The translations under genes and the position numbers were made by a program. Below, piece after piece: positions 32,965 to 43,525 of a DNA stretch of 64,000 bases (within the stretch, counting starts at the first letter, position 1; every line of letters begins with the position of its first letter). The notes beneath the pieces were generated by a model that did no database searches, was not told where the DNA came from, and saw nothing but the letters and a program-made list of their open reading frames with translations. This DNA comes from Dryocosmus kuriphilus (taxonomy: Eukaryota > Arthropoda > Insecta > Hymenoptera > Cynipidae). The stretch spans positions 112,699,267 through 112,763,266 of the forward strand of contig CM076189.1 of NCBI GenBank assembly GCA_038277395.1, in the 5' to 3' direction.

Positions 32965-34265
32965 CCTTCAAGGTGGGCTGTCGGTAGAAACTGCGCTCCA
33001 CGCCGCTGTAACAAAAGTGGAGCAGCAGCTTGAACAAGGAGGATATACGGTGGGCATGTTCTCGGACATAAAGGTTGCCTTCAATAATACCCCTCCAGAA
33101 GTAATCTGTTGAGAGGCATCAAGGTGTGGTGTGCCGAGCCAGTTAGTTGATTGGTTAAGAAGCATGCTACAGAAGAGGTATCTCGAAACCAGACGAGGCA
33201 AATGCCTGGTTAGGGTGTGGTATTACGGGGATGCCCACAGTGGGGTGTGTTGACACTTCTCCTGTGGTGTATATTGGTCGACGGTCTCCTGCATTGGATG
33301 AACGGAAAAGGGTACTATATCCAGGGTTACGCGGATGAATTTGTATTCCTAATTAAGTGGACTCATCTTGAAATATTGGTGGGGCTCACAGGATCAGCAC
33401 TGCGCATCGTGGAACCCTGGTGCGATAGCTCAGGGCTCGCGGTCAACACGCAGAAGACCAGTTTGGTAATTTTCACGACGAGGAAATACAAATTTCCAAA
33501 CGTTGAGACTCTTACATTCAGTAGAAAGAGGCTAATGATCTCAGGTTCGGTTTTTTATGTGGGTGTTATCTTGGATATCAACCTGAACTGGGCGAAGTAT
33601 CTGGAAGCGCAATGCGAACGCATCACGACCTTTTGGACGTGTTGAAGTTTTTCTGGACTGACATGGGGTTTAGGATCAAATATGATACCAGTGCTGTACT
33701 CCGCGGTCCTTAAACCAAGGCTTCTATACGCAGCAGTGGTCTGGTGGTCACGAACTGAACTCAAAGCGATACAGAGAAGACTGCAACGATTGTAAATGCT
33801 ATTGTTTAGAATGGTAACGGGGGAAATGAGGACTACTCCCACAGCGGTACTAGTCTACTTGATATACGAAGAACCACTACACGCAGCGATAACTGCCAGG
33901 CCGGAGCATAGGGTTTGCAATTAAAAACTGGATCCGGGAAAGACCCTGAGATTACTAGGTACGCACCAAGGGATTTCCTGAAGTTACTCAAGCAGGTTAC
34001 AAGAATAGTGGGAGCGGTGCTCACTGGGCACAACCACTTAAATTGTCGCAAACGCAAGATGGGTCTAAGTCCCACAACAGTGTGCAGAAAATCAGGCGTG
34101 GACAATGAGACATCGCTGCACGTTCTAATTCAATGTCCGGCACTTTCCACCCTTCAGAAATAACTCCTCGGGAATCACTTTATGGAACCTGGGAACATCT
34201 CTACGCTAAACATGGGCGACATTCTAGGCTTCATTAAGAGGTCCAGAATAGTCCAACAAGAGTAG
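32965..34265 (+). mobile_element. non-LTR retrotransposon fragment: reverse transcriptase
   Basis: Plus-strand RT in three frames. 32975-33205: GLSVETALHAAVTKVEQQLE, then MFSDIKVAFNNTPPEV (domain A with its Asp). 33217-33645: RGCPQWGVLTLLLWCILVDG (domain B) and GYADEFVFLI (domain C reads YADE rather than YADD), then the thumb start DSSGLAVNTQKTSLVIF. 33660-34265: thumb and connection, with MGLSPTTVCRKSG, HVLIQCPAL and a C-terminal HFMEPGNISTLNMGDILGFI. Resembles jockey/R1/I-group RT. No endonuclease or tail is present, so it is a fragment. Confidence 0.85.
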
Positions 34266-34295
34266 GCTTATAAGGGTGCGACCCGCTGGTAAGGT

Positions 34296-34395
34296 GAGTA
34301 ACAAACTAACGTCAATGTAGCGCGTTACCTTTCTACAGTAACGGTAACTGTAACGCGTTACTCTTTTCAACAAGTAACGTTAACAGTAACACGTT
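34296..34395. repeat. GTAACG palindromic motif cluster
   Basis: Several GTAACGCGTTAC, AGTAACGGTAACTGTAAC and AAGTAACGTTAAC words in both orientations within 100 bp. The sequence resembles ends of some non-autonomous hAT elements, but no full element could be outlined. Related words occur at about 53650-53700 and 54045-54085. Confidence 0.4.
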
Positions 34396-34419
34396 ACTTG
34401 GAAAAATAGAACTATGCCA

Positions 34420-37350
34420 AATGATAATTCAGGCAAATGAAAATGATCTTAAATGATAACATGATAAAATAAAAGTTAGGCCAAATGAAATTCCGGTAAA
34501 CTGAAAGTTAGGGAAAATAAAATTTGGGGAATATTCATGCACCAAGAACAGAATATAAAGAATTAATGAAAGTTCATAACATTCTTCATAAACAGAATTT
34601 GAAAAAAATCTAGTAACCTAAAGAATCAGGGAAATTAACAAAAATTTGAAAGTGACCCAAAACTCTTAAAATTCATCTAGAAACTACCAAATTCTCTTAA
34701 GCGATTTAAGCCACTTAAATGCCCCGAAAATTTCTTGAAATTCTTTAAAAGCCTTCCGATCCCTTGAAATTACCCAAAATACTTAAACCTTTTATACATC
34801 TTACAGTAACTTAATTCCTTAACCTATTAAAACCCATGAAATTGTGAAGATACCTAAGTAAACCAAAAATAGTAAACACCTTACAAAACATTTAGGCCCT
34901 TAAAATCCCTTTAAAATCTTTAAAATCCTTGAAATCGTAAAAAACCCTAAATTGTACCAAACACCTGAGAGACGTAAACTCCTCTAAATTCACTTTAAAC
35001 CCTTAAAATACATAAAACCATTGAAATTCCTAAAACCCGTTTAAAGCACAAAACCCTCTTAAATTTCTGACACTCTCTTAAAGTGCATTAAATCCAACAA
35101 AATTCCTTAAAACTCTTGAAATCTCTTAAAATTCTTCAAATCCATTAAAACCTATTTAAATTGCCTTTATTGTAAGGACTATAAAAATCATGAAAAATGA
35201 GAATTCGGGAAAATAAGAATTGTGAAAGATAGCAATTTAGAGAGATTAAAATTATGTCAAATGATAACATGGAAAAATCAAACTATGGCAGATGATAATT
35301 TAGGAAATTAAAGATTCATTTTAGAAAACTCCTTTGAAAATTCCTAAGACATCTTACGTCACATAACCCTCTTAAAGTCCTTTAAAATCTCCTAAAATTC
35401 TTTAAAAACCTTCAAATCACGTGACGCAGTTCAAACCATTTAAACCCTTTAAATCACTTAAAATAACTTAGTTCCTTAAATTTTTAAAACCCATATAATC
35501 ATAAAAATTCCTACATGGCTTGAAGACTGGAAACCACTTTTAGAAAACTTCAAATCCTTAAGATCCATTCAAATTCGTTAAAACCCTTAAAATTCTAAGA
35601 ATCCCTAAACCCCATAAAACACTTTAAAACATTCAGCGCTCTACAAGCACTTTAAACCGTTAATATCCATAAAACCCTTGAAATTCCTACAACCCCTCTA
35701 TGTCACTAAAATTTCTTAAATCCCTTCAACCCACTTAAAGTCCCTTGAATCCAATAAAATTCCTTAAAACCCTTAACATATCTTAAACCTCTTAAAAAAA
35801 CATTAAACATCGCTTACATCGACATTATTGTAAGGAACATAAAAATGACGAAAGATGCTAATTCCGGAAAATAAGAATTATACCAAATAGAAGTTGTGAA
35901 AAATTAAAATTTTTTCAAACAATACCTTGGAAAAATCAAACTATAGCAAATGATAATTCGGGAAAATAAAAATTATGGAGAATGGTATATAATTAAAGCA
36001 AAAGTTAGGCCTAATAGAATTCCGGTAAACTGAAGATTAGGGAAAATTATATTTGGGGAATATTTACGCGCCGTGAAGAGAATTAAAGGAAATTCATAAC
36101 AATTCTTCATAAATTAATTGAATTGGAGAGGAATCTAGTAAACTAGAGAATCAGGGAAATTAAGGCAAATTTTAAATTAACCCAAAATCATTAAATTTCC
36201 TTTAGAAACTCCTCAGTACTTTCAAGTCACTTGAACCACTTAAATGGCCTCAAAATATCTTGATATTCCTTAGAAGCCTTTATATGCCTTGAAACTACTC
36301 AAAATACTTAAATCCTTCAAATCTCTTAAAAGAAGTTAATTCCTTAAATTTTTAAAAGCCCTAAACTTCTACAAATTCCTAAACGCCTTAAAAATTGTAA
36401 ACACTTAAAAAACCTCTAAATCTTTAAAATCCTTTAAATAACTTTAAGATCATTAAATCCCAAAAATCCCTAAGTTCGACAAAAACACCTAAGAAACATG
36501 AACGTTTTACACACTGAAAATCTCCAAAATCCTTGAAATTCCTAGAACCCCTTGAAGCCACTAGAACCTTTTAAATACCTTAAGCTTTCTTAAATTTCCT
36601 TAAATCCAACAACATTCTTTAAAACTCTTGAAATATCTTAAGACTCTTCAAATCCATTTAACACCGTTTAAATCGCCATTATTGCAAGAACTATAAAAAT
36701 GATGGAAGATGCTAATTCGGAAAAATAAGAATTAGTCCAAATAGAAGTTCAGAGAATTTAAAATTATTTTAAGCGATAACTTGGAAAAAACGAAACTATG
36801 GCAAATGATAATTCGGGAAAATAAAAATTAAGTTAAATGATAATTCTTGAAAGTAAAAGTTAACCCGAATGGAACTTCGGTAAAATGAAAACTAGGGAAA
36901 ATAAAATTTGGGGAATATTCACGCGCCCAGAAGAGAATTGGAAAAATTAAAGAAAAAGCATAACAATTATTCATAAATTAGTGGTATTTGAGAAATGTCT
37001 ATTGAACTGGAGAGTCAAGGAAATTAAGGAAAATTTGATATAAACTCAAAACAATTAAGTTTCCTTTAGAAACTCCTGAGCATTTTTAAGTCACTTAAAA
37101 TACTTTAAAGCAATTAAAGCCTCTCATAATTCTTGAAAAACTTTCAAATCACTTGAAATTACTCAAACTACTTAAATCCCTTAAATCCCGTAAAATAACT
37201 TTATTCCTTGAACTTTTAAAGCCCCTAAAATCGTAAAATTTCCTAAATACCTTAAAACTTATACACCATCTAAAAGACATTTAAACCCTTATAACATTTC
37301 AAAATTCTTTAAACCCCTTAAAATCATAAAAATCCCCAAATGCTATAAAA
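34420..37350 (+). repeat. array of A-modules alternating with CTTAAAATC satellite
   Basis: A-modules at 34420-34680, 35160-35330 (partial), 35820-36190 and 36660-37060 alternate with 350-500 bp of satellite. The TTTGGGGAATATT mark falls at 34524, 36052 and 36906; the last two are about 855 bp apart, which gives the higher-order unit length. Confidence 0.82.
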
Positions 37351-37405
37351 ACCCTAAAAGACTGAAACGCTCTGAGAACGCTTTAAACCCTTGTAACATT
37401 ATTAC

Positions 37406-37666
37406 CTTTATATGTAATAACTTTATTTTCTGACGCCAGGGTGGACTTATTGTTAGCAGAACGTTAAAATTAGCCCTTACTATCTTTTCATGGATCTTTA
37501 CTAGCTCAGAATCTCTAGGGTTGAGAACGGATTCGTTTCCAGGAGTCATATATGTAAGGATGCTTTCCTTTTCATGCAATTTTTTTAAAACAAAAGTAGT
37601 GCTTGATGAGTTATTCTTTAGAGATAAAATTCTCCCTGGAACTGGGATCAACGAGGGCAGGCGACT
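37406..37666 (-). CDS. candidate orphan exon, 87 codons
   Basis: Open minus-strand interval bounded by an AG acceptor (TTTTTAG before 37666) and a donor-like ATAAAG/GTAATA at 37406, phase 0 at both ends. It encodes SRLPSLIPVPGRILSLKNN onward, with NPRDSELVKIHEKIVRANF. Beyond the donor the frame runs into satellite. It lies on the same strand as, and 3.7 kb downstream of, the broken gene copy at 41040-41890. Weak pattern similarity to the CPKIDD...KKLL...F stretch of the exon at 22060 is suggestive only. Could be chance. Confidence 0.25.
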
Positions 37667-37979
37667 CTAAAAAGTTATGCATGAGCGACTCATACTTATA
37701 CTTTCAACATTTGTATTCTTCAGTACGGACTAGATTGTGGGAATCCACAAGCTAAAAATTGAGTCACGTACGAATTATAGCGGCCTGTGCTATTCTATTT
37801 CCATCAATTATCCACCTTTATGCGATTTCATACGAGATCTGGAATCTTGGTTAGATTGTCCCTTCTTTTAGAGACATCCAGAGTATTTTTTATTTAGGCG
37901 GATACACAAACCATCCTATGCTAACTGTAATCTAACCTTCGCTTTGTCCACGTTAGCTGCCATTCCTGGCACAATATTC

Positions 37980-38406
37980 CAATTAGGTTTCCTAACCAAA
38001 GATTTCAATTCAATGAAAATTGCCTGTCAGGATTAACTTTATGTATTTTAAATCTACTAGGTTTCGAATCGGTGAGACGGAAGTTCACATCAGCAAAGTC
38101 ATTCTGGGATTGGATTTCGCCTTAGGCTTTGCAGATGCGACTTCTCGCCACGGAATTAGTCTCAATCCAATATGTCAGAATTTTGATACCTTTGGTCCTC
38201 AGATGCGATATCAGCAGGACATAAGCCTGGTTGGAATCTCAGCTGTTTCACGATGGTCACGATTATATATTGGACTGATGTTTTTCTCTTATTCTTCTTT
38301 AGAGGTTGCCGATCTTTACTCGCATTTTCCGTTGGAAAGAGATGCCCGTTCTCGATCTCCAAGACGGTGCCTGTTGAATGTGAACCTCGCTCTCACTGAA
38401 TTGTGA
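37980..38406 (+). pseudogene. possible retropepsin remnant
   Basis: Plus-strand frame includes FRIGETEVHISKVILGLDFA. ILGLDF is the C-terminal motif of Ty3/Gypsy aspartic proteases, but no DSGA active site or zinc knuckle precedes it. The rest of the 128-codon frame is unrecognised. Confidence 0.25.
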
Positions 38407-38559
38407 GCCAAGATCTACAAAGAGGGAACGTTGCCACCAAAACTTAGTTTAAACTGAGCTCACCAATATGTGAAGGTATAATATAGTTTTATATTTCGTT
38501 CTTACTTCTAACTTCTGGATGCTCCCTTTAGCTCATAGAGTTTCTAACTGGTGATAAAT

Positions 38560-38900
38560 TCGAGGTGTTAGAAAGGAAGCTTCCTCAATCGTGAGAGCAA
38601 AGGTGTCAAAACAACCGGAGTTTTGCCAGGTCTTGTGAAGTGTGATCTCCTGGTTTCACGATTCAGGGAAGTCGGCTACCAGCTCAGCTTGGTCCCGCGA
38701 TTCTCTTCTTTCGGGTCCTCGGTTGCGCGCGCTGCTATCGATTTTCCTTAATGGCCTCGTAACCTATATATGGTAGGTATACTTATCGCGGTAGTATTTA
38801 GTCCAGTGTGTTGCCATTATTTATCGCCTGTGCCTTTAATTTAGCGCCTCTCTGTCCTACTTTATTGATGATTATTATAAAGGGGACTTTATAGCCGTTT
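38560..38900 (+). promoter_or_regulatory. LTR-like GC-rich block with TATA motif
   Basis: A GC-richer stretch with CTATATATGG at about 38764 and pyrimidine-rich sequence after it, like a U3-R promoter region. No second copy in the window and no target duplication found. From 37680 to 37980 I see nothing. Confidence 0.25.
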
Positions 38901-38927
38901 CACCATTAAAATCCCTGAAACCAATAA

Positions 38928-39085
38928 CAAAGGAATAACAAGAAGAAAATACTAAACTTACACCCAAGAAATTAACGTCCAAGCAAATCCAAAATAACAT
39001 TTCTCATAGAGAAGAAAAGTACGGAAGATTTGGACCAACAAATAAAAGTAACGAAATAAAGGAAGAGGAAAGAATTGAGAAAGCG
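38928..39085. repeat. 160-bp direct repeat, left copy
   Basis: Matches 40420-40580 (CCAAGAAATTAACGTCC / CCAAGGAATTAGCGTCC; TTTGGACCAACAAATAAAAG / TTTGGACCAGCAAATAAAAG). The 1.3 kb between the copies holds AT-rich sequence and mariner M4. Confidence 0.7.
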
Positions 39086-39417
39086 ACCTCAAAAACCCCT
39101 CCTTTCTCAATTTATTTTTTTATAAAAACTTAATGTTTTAAGAAAGTTTAAGGAATAAAGAATTGAATGAAACAAAGTTAACATTAAAATTGAAAATTCC
39201 TTTGTCTTTCTTTGAGCAACTTTTCAAAAACCAAAAAAAAAAATAAAAAGATTTAAAAAGGTGCCAAAGTTTCGTTACTCCTACAGCACCATTCTCAAGA
39301 ATGAAAAAAAAAGTAAATAGAACTTTGGTTTGATTGCACCCATGGCGATCTGCGGAACTCGAGTCTGAAAACTGCTGCTCCTCTGGTTGCCAAGGATAAA
39401 CTGAAAACTCAGGTATA

Positions 39418-40359
39418 GAAGGTGTGATCAAAAAGTAAGGTGACTTTTCATTTTTATCAAAAAATGTTTATTTATTGATCAATATTGATGTTGTCCCATG
39501 CAAAGTAATTCCCCTCGGATACAATACACTTGTGCCAGCGTTTCTTCCAATCCTCAAAGCATTTCTGGTAAGCAATCTTTGGTATAGACTTCAGCTCTTC
39601 CAGCAATGCGGCCTTTATCTCCTAAATCGTCCCAAAACGCCGTCCTTTCATTGGTCTTTTCAGTTTTGGAAACAGGAAAAAGTCTCAGGGAAACCAAATC
39701 TGGTGAATACGGTGGCTGAGGCATGATTATGGTATTGTTATTGGCCAAAAAATCACGAACAAGCAATGACGTGTGAGCTGGCGCATTATCTTGGTTTCGG
39801 AACAAACTTCGCTAACGCACGTCTCATGCCCAAAATATCCACTAAAATTGATTGGTACGAGCCAAACGAGATGCTGACATCATGAAAAACTTCTCTAATG
39901 GTAATTCGACGATTCGCCAATATTATTTTCTTCACTTCTTCAACGTTTTCATCAGCTGTTGACGTGCTGGGACGTCCAGGGCGAGCCTCGTCAGTAACAT
40001 TTTCCCGGCCTTCCCGAAAGTGCTTGTATCACTTATAAACATTTTTTTTTACTCAGAGTACACTCACTGTATGCCACTGTCAACATTTCAAGTGTTTTGG
40101 AGCACTTAATTCCATTTTTTACACATAATTGGATGCAAATCCTTTGATCGATTTTTTTCGACAACAGAAAATCGCCCAGCACGCGAAACACTTTTAACTT
40201 TTGTGCCTCTCACAAAGAAAGAAGAAATGCTATCTAGCTGAAACTGTGCACGTATGTTTGGGGTGAGTGTACCGACATAATAAAAAAAAAGAAAACGAAT
40301 ATCGACTGTAAGCATCCCGCGAAATCCAAAAAGTCGCCTTACTTTTTGATCACACCTCG
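39418..40359 (-). mobile_element. mariner element M4 (family A), internally deleted
   Basis: 942 bp between TA at 39416-39417 and 40360-40361; the right end (reverse complement) is CGAGGTGTGATCAAAAAGTA and the left end GAAGGTGTGATCAAAAAGTA. Transposase on the minus strand: the N-terminal half to about RRALAKFVPK joins directly to DNAPAHTSLLVRDFL near 39800, so about 380 bp including the first catalytic Asp are missing. The third motif is damaged (PYSPDLVSLRLFPV). Confidence 0.9.
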
Positions 40360-40419
40360 TATAAAATCAAACCTAGCAGAGACATTAAATGAACATCACT
40401 TATCCGAGTCAGAACGAAT

Positions 40420-40580
40420 AATAAAGGGATGATAAGAAGAAAGTATTCCATTTAAACCCAAGGAATTAGCGTCCGAGCAGATTCAAAACAACATTTTTCA
40501 TAAATAAAAAAAGCGTGGAAAATTTGGACCAGCAAATAAAAGTAACGTAAGAAAGAAAGAGGGAAGAATTGAGAACAAGA
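40420..40580. repeat. 160-bp direct repeat, right copy
   Basis: Partner of 38928-39085; lies just right of mariner M4 and leads into satellite and the A-module. Confidence 0.7.
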
Positions 40581-40609
40581 TGCCTTAAAACACTTCAAAT
40601 CTCTTAAAA

Positions 40610-41010
40610 TTCTTCAAATCCATTAAACATCGTTCAAATCGACATTATTTTAAGAACTATAAAAATGATGAAAGATTGTAATCCAGGAAAATAAGAATTA
40701 TGCTAAATAGAAGGTGAGCAGAATTAAAATTGTGTCAAACGATAACTTGGAAAAATCAAACTATGGAAAGTGATAATTTGGGAAAATACAAATTATGTTA
40801 AATTATAATTCTTAAAATAAATGTGAAGCCAAATGGAACTTAGGTAAACAGAAAATTAGGGAAAATAAAATTTGGGGAATATTCATGCATCGCGAAGAGA
40901 ATTTTAAAGAATAAGGAAAATTTACAAGAATTTTTGAGGTACTAACGGGATTTTCCATAAATCTAGTAAATTAGAGAACTAGGGAAGTTATCGAAATTTG
41001 AAAGGGGAAA
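40610..41010 (+). repeat. A-module copy next to the broken gene copy
   Basis: Same module as 28610-29000 and in the same position relative to the gene 5' region (intron side). TTTGGGGAATATTCATGC mark at 40871. Confidence 0.8.
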
Positions 41011-41039
41011 ATATATATTTTTTTCCTCATTTGGAAATT

Positions 41040-41890
41040 TTCTAACTTAGAACGTTTTGAGTTCCGATTTAATTTTTGAAGCTACTGTTATGAGTTAGGT
41101 ATAATTTTTATTTTCACTTTACACAATTTAATGTTAAAGCATTACAAATTTAGTAATATTTTTAAAATTCTCTTTCTTGTGCCATGTGGAAAGTTTTGAT
41201 CTTTACTTTTAGGAATAAACAACTGAAAATGGAAGCTAATAAGTAAACATGTGTCTCGATAAATTGTTGCTATGTAGACTGTCTTTTATTACCTTGATCT
41301 GATAAGGACATTCTTTATTCTTTAAAAAAATAGAGTCGAGGAACGAAGATTGTTTTTCTCACATTTCTAAATTTTCCATTATTGTTGGAAAACTTTGGTA
41401 ATGTAAAAGAGCATTAAAACAACTGGCGGAGAAAAATAACGTGACCCTCATGTTGGTCCCTGATCACAGAGGGATCAAGAGGAATGAGAAGGCAGACCAG
41501 TTCTCAAAGAATGGTGAAACAAAAAAATAGCTAGAGGACACAGATAATTTTCAGAAGAACAGAATTATTAAAAGTCACGATGTTTTTTAAAGATTATATG
41601 GTAGAGGCCGTGGAAAAATGCTAAAAATACTATCCTAAGTTTTAAAGCTTTGCGTTATATATAAAGATCCAATTAATGAAAGAGAAGAACTTGATTAGAA
41701 CTACTTCTTTTAAATTTTCAAGTTTTTAAGATCCAGTTAAAATCGAATGGTTTTTTTATCGAGCAGAATTAAAGAAATTTATTCCGACTATCAAAATAAA
41801 AAACTTAAGTCTTTTTTCGAAATTTTTTAGTTGAATTATTGAAACTTTTATAACTTTAAAAGTATAAAAATATCAATAATTTTTATACAA
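41040..41890 (-). pseudogene. 5' region of the secreted-protein gene, copy 2, exon 1 deleted
   Basis: On the minus strand, 41890-41280 matches the 5' flank and promoter of the gene at 29331. Shared words include CAATCTTCGTT, TTAAAGAATAAA, AAGGTAATAAAAG and GAGACACAT. 41275-41080 matches the first intron, starting at CATGTTTACTTA. The segment with TATA box and exon 1 is missing; the junction lies at a shared ACAT. A retroelement RNase H fragment is inserted at 41418-41525. This copy cannot start the normal protein. Confidence 0.6.
41418..41525 (+). pseudogene. retroelement RNase H fragment
   Basis: Plus-strand reading: QLAEKNNVTLMLVPDHRGIK, then RNEKADQFSKNG. This is the last RNase H motif of LINE/jockey-like elements (VPGHxGIxGNExADxLxKxG) with two Gly changed to Asp and Arg. 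It interrupts sequence shared with the other gene 5' copies. Confidence 0.6.
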
Positions 41891-42430
41891 TTTTCCAACT
41901 GTTTTAGTTAGTTAAATTAACACACCTTAAAGTGAATAATTAAGCAAAAATCGTAAAAAGTGTTCTTTAATTTTCAAGATTCTTTAGAATAAATTTAGAA
42001 ATTACTAAAAATTATATACTTGAACTATTTCAAAAAAACTTTGTATTAAAGAAAATTAATTAGAGTAACTAAATAAAACATTTTTTTTTTCATTCTTAAA
42101 GTTTTTCATAAAAACTATATGATCTTTATAAATTTAAAAATATATAAACTTAAACAATTTTTACAAAATTTTCTCAGCTATTTCTCTCGATATCTGAAAA
42201 CCTTGCCATATATTGATTTTGATGAAATTTTTGAAAATCACTTTAAAGATATCAAATTCTTTAAAATTATGAAAAATTCTTTGAAAAAACTTGAAATCTG
42301 TGCAAATACTTAATAGTCTCTTGAAATCCTTCGGAATTTTCTAAAGTAACTTAAATTATTCTCAATTCTTCTAAAATCCATTAAGATCTCTTTGAAATGT
42401 TTAAAAATTCTTTTAAAGTACTTTTAAATG
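41890..42430. other. AT-rich spacer, no gene seen
   Basis: Runs of A and T and CTTTAAAAT-like words; only a 64-codon AT-rich frame that I do not believe. Confidence 0.4.
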
Positions 42431-43515
42431 TCTTAAATGTTATGAGCGGGTCGGGCTTACCTAAAAATTAATTCTTTACTTTATATAGCGAGGAATAATG
42501 TTTCGCGCTGTATAAAATTATCATTTAAGAGATGCTACAAGGAAGCACCTCGACCACACTCGTAACCCGAGAGCTGACGATGAGAATGCTTTGTTTGCAG
42601 CCCCAAGCTCGAAGGTTTGTGAGTTAACGAGCGGTTACCGACAGCGAAGAAGAAACTATGTTTTGCGTTTTTTAAGCCTCTTGTTATAGTTTGGGTCAAA
42701 TTCAACAGGACGCGGTTGAATTGGAAAACCAAATTATAAGGAAAAATTTTTACGTGTATGTGTTTATGTGTGTATGAAGATGGGATCGTCGTTAGTTTCA
42801 TATATGTATGTGCATCTGCACGCTTTCCCTGCTTTCCCTCCTTTTCTGACCAGAGGCTAACACCACTCGTCTTTCTCGATACTTGATACGAGGCCGACGC
42901 CAATGACCTGTCTTGACGGCCATCATTGCTTAACTTTTCCCCTATTTCTATCCCTCTCTCTCTCCCACTCCCGCCCTCTTACTCTCTCTCTCTCTCTTTC
43001 TACAGCGTCCAACTTCCATATGCCTTATCTCCCTTTCACTCATACAGCCTCACAACGAAAAGCAAGTGGTCGAATATAACAACAAACGAACGTGCTTCGC
43101 ACGGCATTGATTATGTGCTCTCTACTCTTGCATACAAGCTAGGTCAATGATGATAAATGCTAGAACTAAACCTAGTTGAAAACCTTAACCTGTCCTCATT
43201 ATCTAGGCAAATCGAAAAATAAACCAAAGAAAAAGTAAATTCCATTTGCAATGTCCCATAAAATTGATGACGAGGTTCCTACATCTCGGATATAAAAATA
43301 TACGCGAAAAAACACGTGTTGCTTATTTCTTCAGCTAATCAGAATTCAGAGAGATGATCAAATTTATTTAAAATGTCTCATAAATTGATGACGAAGTTCT
43401 CACCTCTTGAATATGAAAATGCACACGAAAAATTACATGTTGTAAATTTCTGCAGTTAACCCTCGAAGGGTTCAACTTTCCGGGTATGCACTCGAACCCC
43501 GACTGAGGGGGGGAG
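42430..43515. other. unassigned, moderately GC-rich; ends with a ~121-bp duplication
   Basis: Contains CT-rich runs (42955-43000) and two copies of ATGTCCCATAAAATTGATGA or ATGTCTCATAAATTGATGA at about 43252 and 43372. A G-run GAGGGGGGGAG ending at 43515 resembles a polypurine tract just before TGTAACGCGG, so this may be the internal 3' end of an LTR element. Confidence 0.3.
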
Positions 43516-43525
43516 TGTAACGCGG

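Noticed and set aside
43470..43510. tRNA T-loop-like GGGGTTCGAGTGC on the minus strand
   Set aside because: No D-arm, anticodon arm or acceptor stem can be folded around it.
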